Shown: positions 1-7,877, numbered from the stretch's first letter. The stretch is DNA of 64,000 nt from CAVRRZ01 sp963723745 (GCA_963723745.1 CAVRRZ010000001.1:1302001-1366000); one strand, 5' to 3'. Notes: generated by a model from the letters alone, not told the origin. Numbers and translations are program-made.

Positions 1-62
1 CTCGTAGGCCGGGGCGGCGTGGGAGGGCAGAGTGGTCCCGGCTGTCGTCGGGAGGAGCGTGG

Positions 63-1127
63 GTGAGCGAGGCGCGGTGGTGGGAGCGCCCGCTCGACCT
101 CGTCGCCGTCGTCGCGGTCGGTCTGGCGGCCACCGTGGGCTTCGCCGCGATCGGCCTGCCCTCGGCCCCGCTGTTCGCGGGTCTGGCCGTCGGCCTGGCC
201 CGCGCCCTCACCTTCGAGCGCCGGGTCACCGTGCCGCACTCGACGATGACCGGGGTGCACGTGGTCATCGGCGTCATGGTCGGCACCCTCGTGCAGCTCG
301 AGACGCTGCTGGCCATCGCCCGCGACTGGCTGCCCGTGGTGCTCGTGACGACGTCGACGCTGGTCCTGAGCCTGGTCGCCGGGCAGCTGATGGCGCTGCG
401 CCGAGGGATCTCCCGGGTGACCGGGGCCTTCGCCATGGTCGCCGGCGGTGCCACCGGCATCACCGTGATGGCGCGCGAACTCGGCGCGGACGAGCGGATG
501 GTGGCGGTCCTGCAGTACCTGCGGGTGCTGCTGATCGTGCTGACGCTGCCCACCGTCGCGCTGCTCGTCTTCGGTGCCGACCCCGCCGGGGCGCCGGCAC
601 TCGGCGGGGACGACGGGCCGGGCTGGTGGGCCGAGTTCGGGTTCACCGCCGGCTGCGGGCTCGTGGGCACGGCGCTGGCGACCCTGCTGCGGGTCCCCGT
701 GGCGTCGCTGCTCGGCCCGATGCTGGTCGCCGCGTCGCTGGACCTCGGGGGTCTGTCGGGCGGCGCGGGCGTGCCCTTCCCGCTGGTGGAGCTCGCCTTC
801 CTGTTGGTGGGTCTGCAGGTGGGGCTCAACTTCACCCGGGCCAGCCTGCGGGTCGTCGGCAGTGCGCTTCCGCTCGCGATCGTGGTCCTCGCGGTGCTGA
901 GCCTGGCCTGTGCGGGCCTGGGCGTGCTGCTCGCCGGTGTCACGGGGGTCAGCCCGCTCGACGGGTACCTCGCGACCACGCCCGGGGGTATGAACGCGGT
1001 GCTCGTGACCGCCACCGCCACGGGGGCCGACACCACGTTCGTGCTCGCCGTCCAGGTGCTGCGGTTGTTCGCGATGTTGCTCAGCGCGCCGCTCGTCGCA
1101 CGCCTCCTCCGCCCGCGACCCGGCTGA
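63..1127 (+). CDS. AbrB-family (duplicated-domain) integral membrane protein
   Basis: A 354-residue, very hydrophobic protein with about ten predicted membrane segments. It has the two-repeat layout of the membrane AbrB family (the family once mislabelled ammonia monooxygenase). Glycine-rich turns occur at about residues 125-135 (VAGGATGITVM) and about 305-315 (ATTPGGMNAVLV); these two similar motifs mark the internal duplication. The GTG start is supported by GGAGGA about 7 bases upstream. The substrate is not known for this family and I do not assign one. It ends about 50 bases before the TetR gene, so the regulator could be read on the same strand but has its own promoter-like site. Confidence 0.85.
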   Translation: MSEARWWERPLDLVAVVAVGLAATVGFAAIGLPSAPLFAGLAVGLARALTFERRVTVPHSTMTGVHVVIGVMVGTLVQLETLLAIARDWLPVVLVTTSTLVLSLVAGQLMALRRGISRVTGAFAMVAGGATGITVMARELGADERMVAVLQYLRVLLIVLTLPTVALLVFGADPAGAPALGGDDGPGWWAEFGFTAGCGLVGTALATLLRVPVASLLGPMLVAASLDLGGLSGGAGVPFPLVELAFLLVGLQVGLNFTRASLRVVGSALPLAIVVLAVLSLACAGLGVLLAGVTGVSPLDGYLATTPGGMNAVLVTATATGADTTFVLAVQVLRLFAMLLSAPLVARLLRPRPG

Positions 1128-1145
1128 CCTAAGAGGGTATTGACT

Positions 1146-1162
1146 TCCTAACGCCGTTAGGA
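1146..1162. promoter_or_regulatory. 17-bp palindrome, probable TetR autoregulatory operator
   Basis: TCCTAACGCCGTTAGGA is a perfect inverted repeat with 8-base arms around a central C. It lies 14 bases before the GTG of the TetR gene. A TTGACT hexamer (1140-1145) abuts its left edge and a TAGGAT hexamer (1158-1163) overlaps its right arm, so a bound dimer would cover the promoter. The sequence is seen directly; binding by the adjacent regulator is inferred. Confidence 0.65.
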
Positions 1163-1176
1163 TCACACTCGCGTCC

Positions 1177-1827
1177 GTGAACGGGGCGGTACCGCTGGAC
1201 CGACGGCAGCGTCGGCGGCAGCAGACGATCGAAGAGGTACTCGACGTCGCGGCCGAGGTCATGGCCGAGCAGGGCGTTGCGGGCCTGACGCTCGGCGAGG
1301 TGGCCCGCCGCATGGGGATCCGGCCGCCCTCGCTGTACGGGTACTTCGACGGCAAGCACGCTCTCTACGACGCGCTCTTCGAGCGTGGGTGGCGCCGGCT
1401 GCTGGGGACCATGCTGGAGGTCTACGCCCGGACCGCGGATCTGGCCCCGGATCGCCGCATGCACGAGGCGAACACCGCGTTCGTGAGATGGACCGTCGAG
1501 CATCCCGCCTACGCGCCGCTGATGATGTGGCGCCCCGTGCCGGGCTACGCGCCTTCGGAGCGGGCCTTCGCGCCGGCCGTCGAGATGTTCACCCGCGGGC
1601 GCCGGTTCCTCGACGAGCTGCGCGACGCCGGGCTGCTGAGCGCCGAGGCGGATCTCGACCGCGCGTTCCGTGCGCTGACGGCCCTGATGAGCGGCGTGGT
1701 CAGCCAGCAGCTGGCCAACGCGCCGGGGGAGCCCTTCGAGACCGGCGCCTACACCTCCACGCTGCCCGAGCTGCTCGACATGTGGCTGGCCCACTACCGT
1801 GCCGACACCTTCAGGGAGAACCGATGA
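1177..1827 (+). CDS. TetR/AcrR-family transcriptional regulator
   Basis: A 216-residue regulator with the usual TetR length. The N-terminal helix-turn-helix spans about residues 10-55, with QTIEEVLDVAAEVMAEQG followed by LTLGEVARRMG and the recognition-helix hallmark PSLYGYFDGKHALYDALF. The remainder is a helical ligand-binding domain of the TetR_C (WHG-like) type. The GTG start sits about 13 bases after a TAGGAT hexamer, so the message would be almost leaderless. It overlaps the next gene by ATGA (1824-1827), so the two are probably translationally coupled. A palindrome overlapping the promoter suggests self-repression. The effector is unknown. Confidence 0.9.
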   Translation: MNGAVPLDRRQRRRQQTIEEVLDVAAEVMAEQGVAGLTLGEVARRMGIRPPSLYGYFDGKHALYDALFERGWRRLLGTMLEVYARTADLAPDRRMHEANTAFVRWTVEHPAYAPLMMWRPVPGYAPSERAFAPAVEMFTRGRRFLDELRDAGLLSAEADLDRAFRALTALMSGVVSQQLANAPGEPFETGAYTSTLPELLDMWLAHYRADTFRENR

Positions 1828-2570
1828 CCGCTGCCCCCGCCCGCCCGCGCCCGGCCGCGCTGGACCGGTCGACCGCGTGGCGCCTCGCCGCGACCGAGTA
1901 CGAGCGCTTCACCGCGGTGCTGCGCGAGCTCGGGCCCCGGGAGTGGAGCCGGCCCACGCCGTGTCCCGGCTGGGACGTGCGGGCGATGGCCGCGCACGTG
2001 CTGGGCATGGCCGAGATGGTCGGGTCGCTGCGCCAACTGATCAACCAGAACCGGGCCGCGGCGAAGGCCGGTGGCGGGATCGACGCGCTGACCGGCGTCC
2101 AGGTGCGGGAGCGGGCCGAGCTCGACGGACCGGCGATCGTGGCGCGGCTGGAGGCCGTCGCGGCCCGGGCGCTCCGGGGCCGTCGACTGCTGTCGGCCGT
2201 CGCGGGACGGGCCAGGCTTCCCGAGGAGCAGGTGGTCGGGCCCGACCGCGAATGGTGGCGGATCGGCTTCCTCGTCGAGGTGATCCTGACCAGGGACGTC
2301 TGGATGCACCGGATGGACGTCTGTCGTGCCATCGGCCGCGAGCCGGAGGTGTCCGCGGAGCACGACGGCGTGCTCGTCGCCGACGTCGTCGCGGAGTGGG
2401 CGCAGCGGCACGGCCGGCCCTTCCGCCTCACGCTGACCGGTCCGGCCGGGGGCAGCTGGTCCTCGGGCTCGGACGGCGAGGCGCTCGAGGTCGACGCCCT
2501 GGAGTTCTGCCGGTTGCTGTCCGGCCGCGGTACCGGCACCGGCCTGCTGGCCCAGCAGGTCCCGTTCTGA
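1824..2570 (+). CDS. TIGR03083-type maleylpyruvate isomerase/DinB-fold protein
   Basis: A 248-residue protein. The N-terminal half matches the mycothiol-dependent maleylpyruvate isomerase N-terminal (DinB-like) four-helix fold: ARG-rich leader, then YERFTAVLRELGPREWSRPT, then PCPGWDVRAMAAHVLG with the histidine expected to ligate metal, and a later HRMDVCRAIG histidine. These proteins in actinobacteria are thought to use mycothiol or a metal, but individual substrates are mostly unknown. The ATG was chosen because it overlaps the TetR stop by four bases; a longer reading upstream in this frame has no support. It probably forms one operon with the regulator. Confidence 0.85.
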   Translation: MTAAPARPRPAALDRSTAWRLAATEYERFTAVLRELGPREWSRPTPCPGWDVRAMAAHVLGMAEMVGSLRQLINQNRAAAKAGGGIDALTGVQVRERAELDGPAIVARLEAVAARALRGRRLLSAVAGRARLPEEQVVGPDREWWRIGFLVEVILTRDVWMHRMDVCRAIGREPEVSAEHDGVLVADVVAEWAQRHGRPFRLTLTGPAGGSWSSGSDGEALEVDALEFCRLLSGRGTGTGLLAQQVPF

Positions 2571-2583
2571 CGAGGGGGTCGAG

Positions 2584-3384
2584 GTGTACTCGTTCCGCGC
2601 GCTTCCCGATGTGACCGTGCTCGCCGATCCGCAGGAGGTGCCGGGGGTCGGATGGTTACCCGTGCACGCCTTCGTGCTGCACGCCGCCGAGCCGGTGGTC
2701 GTCGACACCGGCGTCTCGCTGGCCGACCGTCGCTTCGTCGAGGAGCTCGGCTCGGTGGTCGAGCCGGCCGACGTGCGGTGGATCTGGCTGACCCATCCCG
2801 ATCGCGACCACACCGGCGGGCTTCCGGAGCTGCTCGAGGCGGCACCCCGCGCGAAGCTGGTCACCACCTTCCTCGGGCTGGGGATCCTCGGCCTGGAGCA
2901 CGAGGTGCCGCTGGACCGCGTGCACCTGCTCAATCCGGGGCAGTCGCTGGACGTGGGAGACCGGCAACTGCGTGCCTTCCGCCCGCCGCTGTTCGACAGC
3001 CCGGCGACGACGGGCTTCCAGGAGACCGGTGGCGGCGCGCTGTTCACCTCCGACTGCTTCGGCGCACCGGTCGCGACGGCGGAACTGGCCTCCTGCGCCG
3101 ACGTCCGGGAGGTGCCGGACGACGACCTCCGGGCGGCACAGCTGCTGTGGGCGACCGTGGACAGCCCGTGGGTGCACGACATCGACCGCCGGGCCTACGC
3201 GCGCTCGCTCGGTGCGCTCGGTGCGCTGCAGCCGTCGGCGGTGCTCAGCACCCACCTGCCGCCGGTGGTCGACGGAGTGGCGCGCCACCTGGACACCCTG
3301 GCCCTGGCGCCGGACGCGCCGGCGTTCGTGGGCCCGGACCAGCGGGCGCTCGACGAGATGCTGGCTGGTTTCGCCCCTGGCTGA
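2584..3384 (+). CDS. Metallo-beta-lactamase-fold hydrolase/diiron-type protein
   Basis: A 266-residue single-domain MBL-fold protein. The metal motif reads THPDRDHTGG, giving H-x-D-x-D-H in place of the common H-x-H-x-D-H. A second ligand-like stretch is FTSDCFGAPV, and a late STHLPP supplies a further histidine. The Asp at the third position and the SDxFG segment resemble oxygen-binding diiron proteins and flavodiiron N-domains rather than classical zinc hydrolases; this is inferred from motif only. GAGGGGG lies about 6 bases before the GTG start. It begins 13 bases after the DinB-fold gene, so it may be the third gene of the TetR operon. Confidence 0.8.
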   Translation: MYSFRALPDVTVLADPQEVPGVGWLPVHAFVLHAAEPVVVDTGVSLADRRFVEELGSVVEPADVRWIWLTHPDRDHTGGLPELLEAAPRAKLVTTFLGLGILGLEHEVPLDRVHLLNPGQSLDVGDRQLRAFRPPLFDSPATTGFQETGGGALFTSDCFGAPVATAELASCADVREVPDDDLRAAQLLWATVDSPWVHDIDRRAYARSLGALGALQPSAVLSTHLPPVVDGVARHLDTLALAPDAPAFVGPDQRALDEMLAGFAPG

Positions 3385-3395
3385 GCAGGGCCGGT

Positions 3396-3941
3396 CTACC
3401 AGCCCTGGATGCGGCGTGCCTCGGCGACCACCCGGTCGAAACGGCGGCGGTCGAGGGCGGCGCCCTCGCGGCGGACCATGCCGGGGTCGAGGCTGAGCAG
3501 CCGGTCCAGGCGCACCTCGCTCGGACGGCCCTGCGGGTCCCAGGCGCCGGTGCCGATGCCGGTCCAGCGGCGTCCGTGCCGGTGCTCGTCGGCCGCGTCG
3601 CGGTCGTGGTCCCGGCTGCTGAGCATCAGCCCCAGCAGGTCCGAGCCGCGCCGGCCGATGACGAGCACCGGCCGGTCCTTGCCGCGTCCGTCGCCCTCGT
3701 CGAAGGGGACCCACGCCCACACCACCTCGCCCGGGTCGGGCCGGCCGTCGGCGAAAGGGCGGTACTCGAGGTCGGTGCCTGCGGGACCGGGAGCGGGGGC
3801 CGTCGTCCGTGCGGCGCGCAGACGGCCGCCCAGCGAGCCGCGGCTGCCCTGCGCGCCCGGGGCCCGCGGGGAACGCGTCGTGGCGGAACTGATCCGCCGG
3901 ACGAGTTCGGCGGCGGCCCGGCGCAGTCCTCCACCTGTCAT
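3396..3941 (-). CDS. PemK/MazF-family toxin-like protein (no adjacent antitoxin)
   Basis: A 181-residue protein with an N-terminal basic, low-complexity extension of about 60 residues, then a PemK/MazF-like beta-barrel: GEVVWAWVPFDEGDGRGKDRPVLVIGRRG, a LLGLMLSSRDHDR segment and a C-terminal RLDRLLSLDPGMVRREGAAL. MazF/PemK proteins are ribosome-independent endoribonucleases, but this solitary actinobacterial branch usually lacks a recognisable antitoxin, and none is seen next door. It converges on the MBL gene with an 11-base gap. The upstream divergent region has a TGTCACATGTGACA palindrome. Toxin activity is inferred from fold only. Confidence 0.8.
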   Translation of the reverse strand: MTGGGLRRAAAELVRRISSATTRSPRAPGAQGSRGSLGGRLRAARTTAPAPGPAGTDLEYRPFADGRPDPGEVVWAWVPFDEGDGRGKDRPVLVIGRRGSDLLGLMLSSRDHDRDAADEHRHGRRWTGIGTGAWDPQGRPSEVRLDRLLSLDPGMVRREGAALDRRRFDRVVAEARRIQGW

Positions 3942-4010
3942 GACGCGCAGATTACGGGCGACGGGGACGGCGCGGCGGCGCCGCGCAGCTCACCGCCCCC
4001 GACCCCGACA

Positions 4011-4024
4011 TGTCACATGTGACA
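4011..4024. promoter_or_regulatory. 14-bp perfect palindrome TGTCACATGTGACA
   Basis: A perfect 14-base inverted repeat in the divergent region between the PemK-like gene (start 3941, minus) and the small plus-strand gene at 4127. A TTGACC hexamer follows at 4053-4058, with CAGGAT at 4074-4079, a possible promoter for the plus-strand gene. Its symmetry suits a dimeric regulator; the inner TCACATGTGA loosely recalls GntR- or CRP-type sites, but the protein is unknown. Confidence 0.45.
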
Positions 4025-4126
4025 CATCGGCACCATTTGGTCACGCAGACGATTGACCCTGCCGATAGTGGGGCAGGATGCCCTGACGGGGGCCCTTCTT
4101 CGGCGTCCCCGGGAGAGGGGGCTCCC

Positions 4127-4324
4127 ATGACCTCGGCAGAACCCGCTCGTCCGGCCGCTCCGCGGTCGCGCGACGTGCAGGCCAGCGTGCTCGCTGCCTT
4201 GCAGCTGGTGGAGGACGCGCGAAGTCGCGGACCGGAGCGGCGGCCCCAGCGCGAGCGGCTGCGCCTGGCCACCGAACGCACCGTCGTCTCCCGCCGGCTG
4301 GCCCGGGACCTGCGCGCCAGCTGA
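4127..4324 (+). CDS. Small conserved-looking hypothetical protein (65 aa)
   Basis: A 65-residue, arginine/alanine-rich, soluble protein with one probable amphipathic helix (VQASVLAALQLVEDARSRG) and a basic C-terminal half. GGGAGAGGGGG lies just upstream of the ATG, a good ribosome binding site, and a promoter-like TTGACC/CAGGAT pair lies about 50 bases further up. No family is recognised. The coding assignment rests on start context and position between divergent and convergent neighbours. Confidence 0.5.
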   Translation: MTSAEPARPAAPRSRDVQASVLAALQLVEDARSRGPERRPQRERLRLATERTVVSRRLARDLRAS

Positions 4325-4341
4325 CCCCCCGACCCCGAGCC

Positions 4342-4768
4342 TCAGGTCACGCAGAACTCGTTGCCCTCGGGATCGGCCAGTGTGACCCAGGACAGCGGGC
4401 CCTGCGACGCGCGCCACAGCTCGCGGGCGCCGCGCTCGACGAGGCGGCCGACCACGGCCTCCCGGTCGTCCTCGCCGGTGCGCACGTCGAGGTGCAGCCG
4501 GTTCTTGCCGGCCTTGGCCTCGGGCACCGCCTGGAACGCCGATCCTCGGCCGGCCGGCATCGGGGGAGACGATCGCCGCCCCCACGCGCCAGACCAGCGC
4601 CCCCCGGTGGGTGGTGGTGTCGGCCGCGGTCGCGTGGCCGGCCTCGACCATGCTGCGGATGAAGGCCTCGTCCTGCGCCTCGACGCTCCAGCCGAGGGTC
4701 TGCGCCCACCAGTCGGCGAGGTCGTGCGGTCGCGCGCAGTCGACCGCGATCTGGATGTCGAGTGCCAT
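4342..4768 (-). CDS. VOC/glyoxalase-like protein, interrupted by a frameshift
   Basis: The N-terminal part (ALDIQIAVDCARPHDLADWW...) and the C-terminal part (FQAVPEAKAGKNRLHLDVR...DPEGNEFCVT) lie in different minus-strand frames that join near 4546. Removing one base there gives a continuous protein of about 140 residues that matches the actinobacterial glyoxalase/bleomycin-resistance superfamily (PEAKAGKNRLHLD and DPEGNEFCV are signature segments). The reaction is unknown. The extra base sits in GGAACGCC (plus strand); many other genes in the window have similar one-base shifts, so a sequence error is more likely than decay. The start is the ATG ending at 4768. Confidence 0.75.
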
Positions 4769-4821
4769 GGCCGGACGGTAGGGCAGGGCACCGACACCGG
4801 CGGGCTCCGGCAGCCGCGGGG

Positions 4822-5466
4822 TCAGAGCTCCTGCAGCAGACCCGCGCGCAGCGTGGCCTCGTCGGGCATCGACTCGTCGCGGCAGTGGTCGCGCAGCACC
4901 TGCGAGAACGGCGGGAAGACCGACCGCTCCACCCGGCGCTCCGGGTCCCACAGCCCCGACCGCATCACCGACTTCGAGCACTGGAAGTAGGCCCGCTCCA
5001 CGCGGAGCACGAGGACCGACAGGGGCTTGCGGCCGAACTCGGTGAAGTCGATGCCGAGGTCGTCGGGCCCGTGCAGGGTGGTGCGCCCGTACACGCGCAG
5101 CGTCTCGTCGATGCCGGGGACGAAGAACATGAGGGCCGCACGGGGATTGGCGGCCAGGTTGCGCAGGCTGTCCACCCGGTTGTTGCCCTGCCGGTCGGGC
5201 ATCGCCAGGCGGTGCTCGTCCAGGACGTGGACGAACCCCGGGTCGCCGCCGCGGGGCGAGACGTCGGGATCCCCGTCCGGCGAGGCGGTGGCCAGGGTCG
5301 CGAACGGCGCCAGGCGGATGAAGGCGGCGCAGTGCTCGTCGATGCGGTGGATGACCTTGGCCAGCACCCGCTGGGAGGCGTCGCGGTAGCCGGCGAGCAC
5401 CTCGGCGTCGCCCGGCGGCGTGTCGATCAGGTCGGTACCGCTCTCGCCTGCGCGCTGGGAATCCAC
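4822..5466 (-). CDS. Pyridoxamine 5'-phosphate oxidase-family protein (MSMEG_1061-like)
   Basis: A 214-residue split-barrel flavin-binding protein. The sequence SPRGGDPGFVHVLDEH, followed by LAMPDRQGNNRVDSLRNL, is characteristic of the subgroup named after MSMEG_1061; later segments include ALMFFVPGIDETLRVYG and FQCSKSVMRS. These proteins probably bind FMN or F420 and reduce an unknown substrate; true PdxH activity is not implied. It is divergent from the thioesterase at 5504 with only 37 bases between, so both promoters share that gap. Confidence 0.85.
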   Translation of the reverse strand: MDSQRAGESGTDLIDTPPGDAEVLAGYRDASQRVLAKVIHRIDEHCAAFIRLAPFATLATASPDGDPDVSPRGGDPGFVHVLDEHRLAMPDRQGNNRVDSLRNLAANPRAALMFFVPGIDETLRVYGRTTLHGPDDLGIDFTEFGRKPLSVLVLRVERAYFQCSKSVMRSGLWDPERRVERSVFPPFSQVLRDHCRDESMPDEATLRAGLLQEL

Positions 5467-5491
5467 CTGACGACCGTAACCGCCGCTTGGT

Positions 5492-5497
5492 TAGCGT
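5492..5497 (+). promoter_or_regulatory. -10-like TAGCGT, leaderless promoter for thioesterase
   Basis: TAGCGT fits the actinobacterial TAnnnT -10 pattern and ends six bases before the GTG at 5504. Transcription would then begin at or next to the start codon. No clear -35 is visible. Confidence 0.4.
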
Positions 5498-5503
5498 CGT
5501 CGC

Positions 5504-5899
5504 GTGCCAGCACGGTGGAGTTCCCCGGTCCGCTACGTCGAGTGCGACCAGCAGGGTGTCGTCTTCAATGCGCACTACCTCACCTGGGCCGACGAGACCT
5601 CCAACCACTGGTGGGCCGCGCACGGCCTGCCGTGGGACGACGTCGCGGCCCGGGTGGATCCGGTGGTCAAGGCCAGTTCGCTGGAGTGGACGGCCCCGGC
5701 GCGGTGGGGCGACACGGTCACCGTGGACGCCGAGACCGAGCGGCTGGGCACCACGAGCGTGACCGTGCGCTACACCGTCCGGGCGGGTGAGCGCGTGTGC
5801 TGCGTCGTCCGCACCACCTACGTCGCCCGCGCCGACGGCCGGCCGACCCCGTGGCCCGACGACATCCGGGCCGCGCTCGAGCGCGGCCCCGCGGCCTGA
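5504..5899 (+). CDS. Acyl-CoA thioesterase, 4HBT/YbgC type
   Basis: A 131-residue hotdog-fold protein. The N-terminal VRYVECDQQGVVFNAHYLTWADE carries the 4-hydroxybenzoyl-CoA thioesterase signature with the catalytic Asp (YVECDQQG) and the Asn/His/Tyr that follow it. The rest (SSLEWTAPARWGDTVTVDAE, VVRTTYVARADGRPTPWP) continues the fold. It should hydrolyse an acyl-CoA thioester; the chain specificity cannot be read. The GTG start lies just after a TAGCGT hexamer, so the mRNA is probably leaderless. It converges with the acyltransferase gene, leaving two bases between the stops. Confidence 0.88.
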   Translation: MPARWSSPVRYVECDQQGVVFNAHYLTWADETSNHWWAAHGLPWDDVAARVDPVVKASSLEWTAPARWGDTVTVDAETERLGTTSVTVRYTVRAGERVCCVVRTTYVARADGRPTPWPDDIRAALERGPAA

Positions 5900-5901
5900 C
5901 G

Positions 5902-6561
5902 TCAGCCGGTCGGTGAGCCCCAGCCGGCCTTCTCCTGGCCGGAGAGCTCGGCGATCGCCTCCATGATCCGGTCGGTGACGATCCGCCGGGCCGGCCCTCG
6001 ACCGGCCTGCCCGTCCTGCTCGGGAAAGGTCAGCGGCGTGCCGAAGGTGATCGAGATGCGGTGCGGTCGGGGCCACCGGGCGCCCACCGGCTGCACCCGC
6101 TCCGTGCCGGCGACGGCCACGGGGACGACGGGGCAGCCGGCGGTCAGGGCCAGCCAGGCGACGCCGGTCTTCCCGCGGGCCAGTCGGCCGTCCTTGGACC
6201 GGGTGCCCTCGGGATAGAGGCCGAACGCGGTTCCGCTGCGCAGCACGTCCAGGGCGGTGTCGAGGGCCGCCTGGGCCGCCCGGTGCGTCTGCCGCTCGAC
6301 CGGCTTCGCGCCGAGCGCGGTGAACAGCGTTCGGGTCAGCCAGCCGCCGAGACCGCTGCCGGTGAAGTACTCCGCCTTGGCCAGGTAGGCCACGCGGCGC
6401 GGCGCGGCGAGGGGGATGACGATGCTGTCGATGAACGACAGGTGGTTGCTGGCCAGGATGACCGGCTCGGTCAGCGGCACGTTCTCGCGGCCGGTGATGT
6501 GCGGTCGCAACAGCAGGTGGAACAACGGCCGGAGCACGAACCAGGCGATTCGGTAGACCAC
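5902..6561 (-). CDS. 1-acyl-sn-glycerol-3-phosphate acyltransferase (PlsC-type)
   Basis: About 219 residues. Block I NHLSFID supplies the catalytic HX4D; block III is YPEGTRSKDGRLARGKTG; block IV is CPVVPVAVAG. An N-terminal hydrophobic stretch (YRIAWFVLRPLFHLLL) anchors it to the membrane. It acylates lysophosphatidate to phosphatidate in phospholipid synthesis. An AGGAGG six bases before the GTG ending at 6561 favours this start over an upstream in-frame ATG (6615) that has no ribosome site. Confidence 0.88.
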   Translation of the reverse strand: MVYRIAWFVLRPLFHLLLRPHITGRENVPLTEPVILASNHLSFIDSIVIPLAAPRRVAYLAKAEYFTGSGLGGWLTRTLFTALGAKPVERQTHRAAQAALDTALDVLRSGTAFGLYPEGTRSKDGRLARGKTGVAWLALTAGCPVVPVAVAGTERVQPVGARWPRPHRISITFGTPLTFPEQDGQAGRGPARRIVTDRIMEAIAELSGQEKAGWGSPTG

Positions 6562-6649
6562 GCACACCCTCCTCCTGGCCGGGCGGAGACCGACGCTCCC
6601 CGGCCCGGGCATCATCCCGGACCGGTCCGGCGAGGGTGTGGTCAGGTGG

Positions 6650-6967
6650 TCAGCGTGCTCCCGCCGGTGGGCAGGCGTCGCGCAGGATCGCCCGCACGTC
6701 GTCCGGAAGCGGATGCCGCCCGGCGGCCGAGGCCGTGAGCTCCTGCGCGAGGTCGCGGACCTTCCGGTGCGTGTGGCTGGAGATGTGCGCGAGCAGGTCG
6801 AAGGCCGCCTGCTCCCCGCAGCCGGCGAGCAGCATGAGCACGCCCTTGGCCTGCTCGATCACCGCGCGACTGGCCATGGCCGTGCGCATCTGCGCGACCT
6901 CGGTCTCGAGCGCGGCCTCCCGGTCGTCCACGGCCACGGGGATGGGCGCGGTCAGGGGCCCGGTCAC
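6650..6967 (-). CDS. ANTAR-domain protein (stand-alone RNA-binding antiterminator type)
   Basis: A 105-residue protein consisting almost only of an ANTAR domain: AALETEVAQMRTAMASRAVIEQAKGVLMLLAGCGEQAAFDLLAHISSHTHRKVRDLAQEL. The conserved AVIEQAKGxLM, the A at the turn and the S/HTN-like helix are present. ANTAR domains bind dual-hexaloop RNAs and usually sit behind a GAF or receiver domain; no such sensor is fused here. The GTG start at 6967 is the only good one. Targets are unknown. The region upstream holds no other gene. Confidence 0.85.
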   Translation of the reverse strand: MTGPLTAPIPVAVDDREAALETEVAQMRTAMASRAVIEQAKGVLMLLAGCGEQAAFDLLAHISSHTHRKVRDLAQELTASAAGRHPLPDDVRAILRDACPPAGAR

Positions 6968-7303
6968 CGGCTACGCCGTCCGGACCAGGCCGGACGGGCG
7001 CGCGCCCGAGCGGCGCGGCGGCGAGGCGCGCGGACGGCGACGGGGCACCGTGGGTGAGGACACGTCGAGCTCCTCGGAGCGAGGCGCGTCGGAACCACCC
7101 GACGGGACGGGCCCGCCGCTGTTCGACGTCCCCTCCACCGGCCTCCGGGGCCGGCCGCTCCCCTGACCGGGAACCTACCCACCCCGACGGGGACCTGCAG
7201 GGGAACGGCGGGGTCGTCGTCCCCGGCCCTCCGGCACCTCGGTGCCCCGTCACTCGCTGTGGGCGGTCGATCACCCGGACGGCGCTCCCTAGGATCGGCG
7301 GTC
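6968..7303. other. Intergenic region upstream of ANTAR gene and def
   Basis: A 336-base divergent gap. ORFs exist here in several frames, but their translations are arginine/proline-rich without motifs, as expected from GC bias. The only clear element is the TAGGAT hexamer near the def start, listed separately. Confidence 0.5.
7290..7295 (+). promoter_or_regulatory. -10-like TAGGAT upstream of def
   Basis: TAGGAT (TAnnnT) ends eight bases before the ATG of def at 7304, implying a leaderless or nearly leaderless transcript. No ribosome binding site is seen in the short spacer and no convincing -35 is visible. Confidence 0.45.
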
Positions 7304-7861
7304 ATGCGTCTGCCCGGCCGTTACGACGGCGTCGCCCGGCCGATCGTCACCTACGGCACGGACCCGGTGCTGCACCGCCCGTGCGCCCCGGTGACGGTGT
7401 TCGACCGGGACCTGCGCCACCTTGTCCTGGACATGTTCGCCAGCATGGCGGCGGCCGACGGCGTGGGGCTGGCGGCCAACCAGATCGGCGTCGACGCGCG
7501 GATCTTCGTCATCGACTGCCCGGACGCCGAGGGCCTGGACGTGGTCGGCTACGTGGTCAACCCGGTGCTGTCCCTGCCCGGCGCAGTGAAGGGGGAACCG
7601 GCCGAGGAGGTGACCGAGGAAGGCTGCCTGTCGGTGCCCGGGCCCTACGCGGAGCTGCCCCGGGCGTTCCGTGCCCGCGTCGAGGGGGTCGACGTGCACG
7701 GCGACCCGGTCGCGATCGAGGCCACCGGCATGGCCGCCCGCTGTCTCCAGCACGAGGTGGACCATCTCGAGGGCACGGTCTACGTGGACCGGCTCCCGGA
7801 GGACGTCCGCGAACGGCTCCTCGCCGAGGCGGCCGGGCCGCAGGGCGACCTCCCTGCCTGA
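7304..7861 (+). CDS. def: Peptide deformylase
   Basis: A 185-residue deformylase that removes the N-formyl group from new proteins. All three metal-site motifs are present: GVGLAANQIG (motif 1), EGCLSVPG (motif 2, metal Cys) and QHEVDH (motif 3, HExDH). The ATG at 7304 was preferred over an upstream GTG (7259) because a TAGGAT promoter hexamer lies between them and because ordinary deformylases begin shortly before the IVTYGTDPVLH segment. It stands alone, not next to fmt. Confidence 0.93.
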   Translation: MRLPGRYDGVARPIVTYGTDPVLHRPCAPVTVFDRDLRHLVLDMFASMAAADGVGLAANQIGVDARIFVIDCPDAEGLDVVGYVVNPVLSLPGAVKGEPAEEVTEEGCLSVPGPYAELPRAFRARVEGVDVHGDPVAIEATGMAARCLQHEVDHLEGTVYVDRLPEDVRERLLAEAAGPQGDLPA

Positions 7862-7877
7862 GCGAGGTCCGCTCCCG

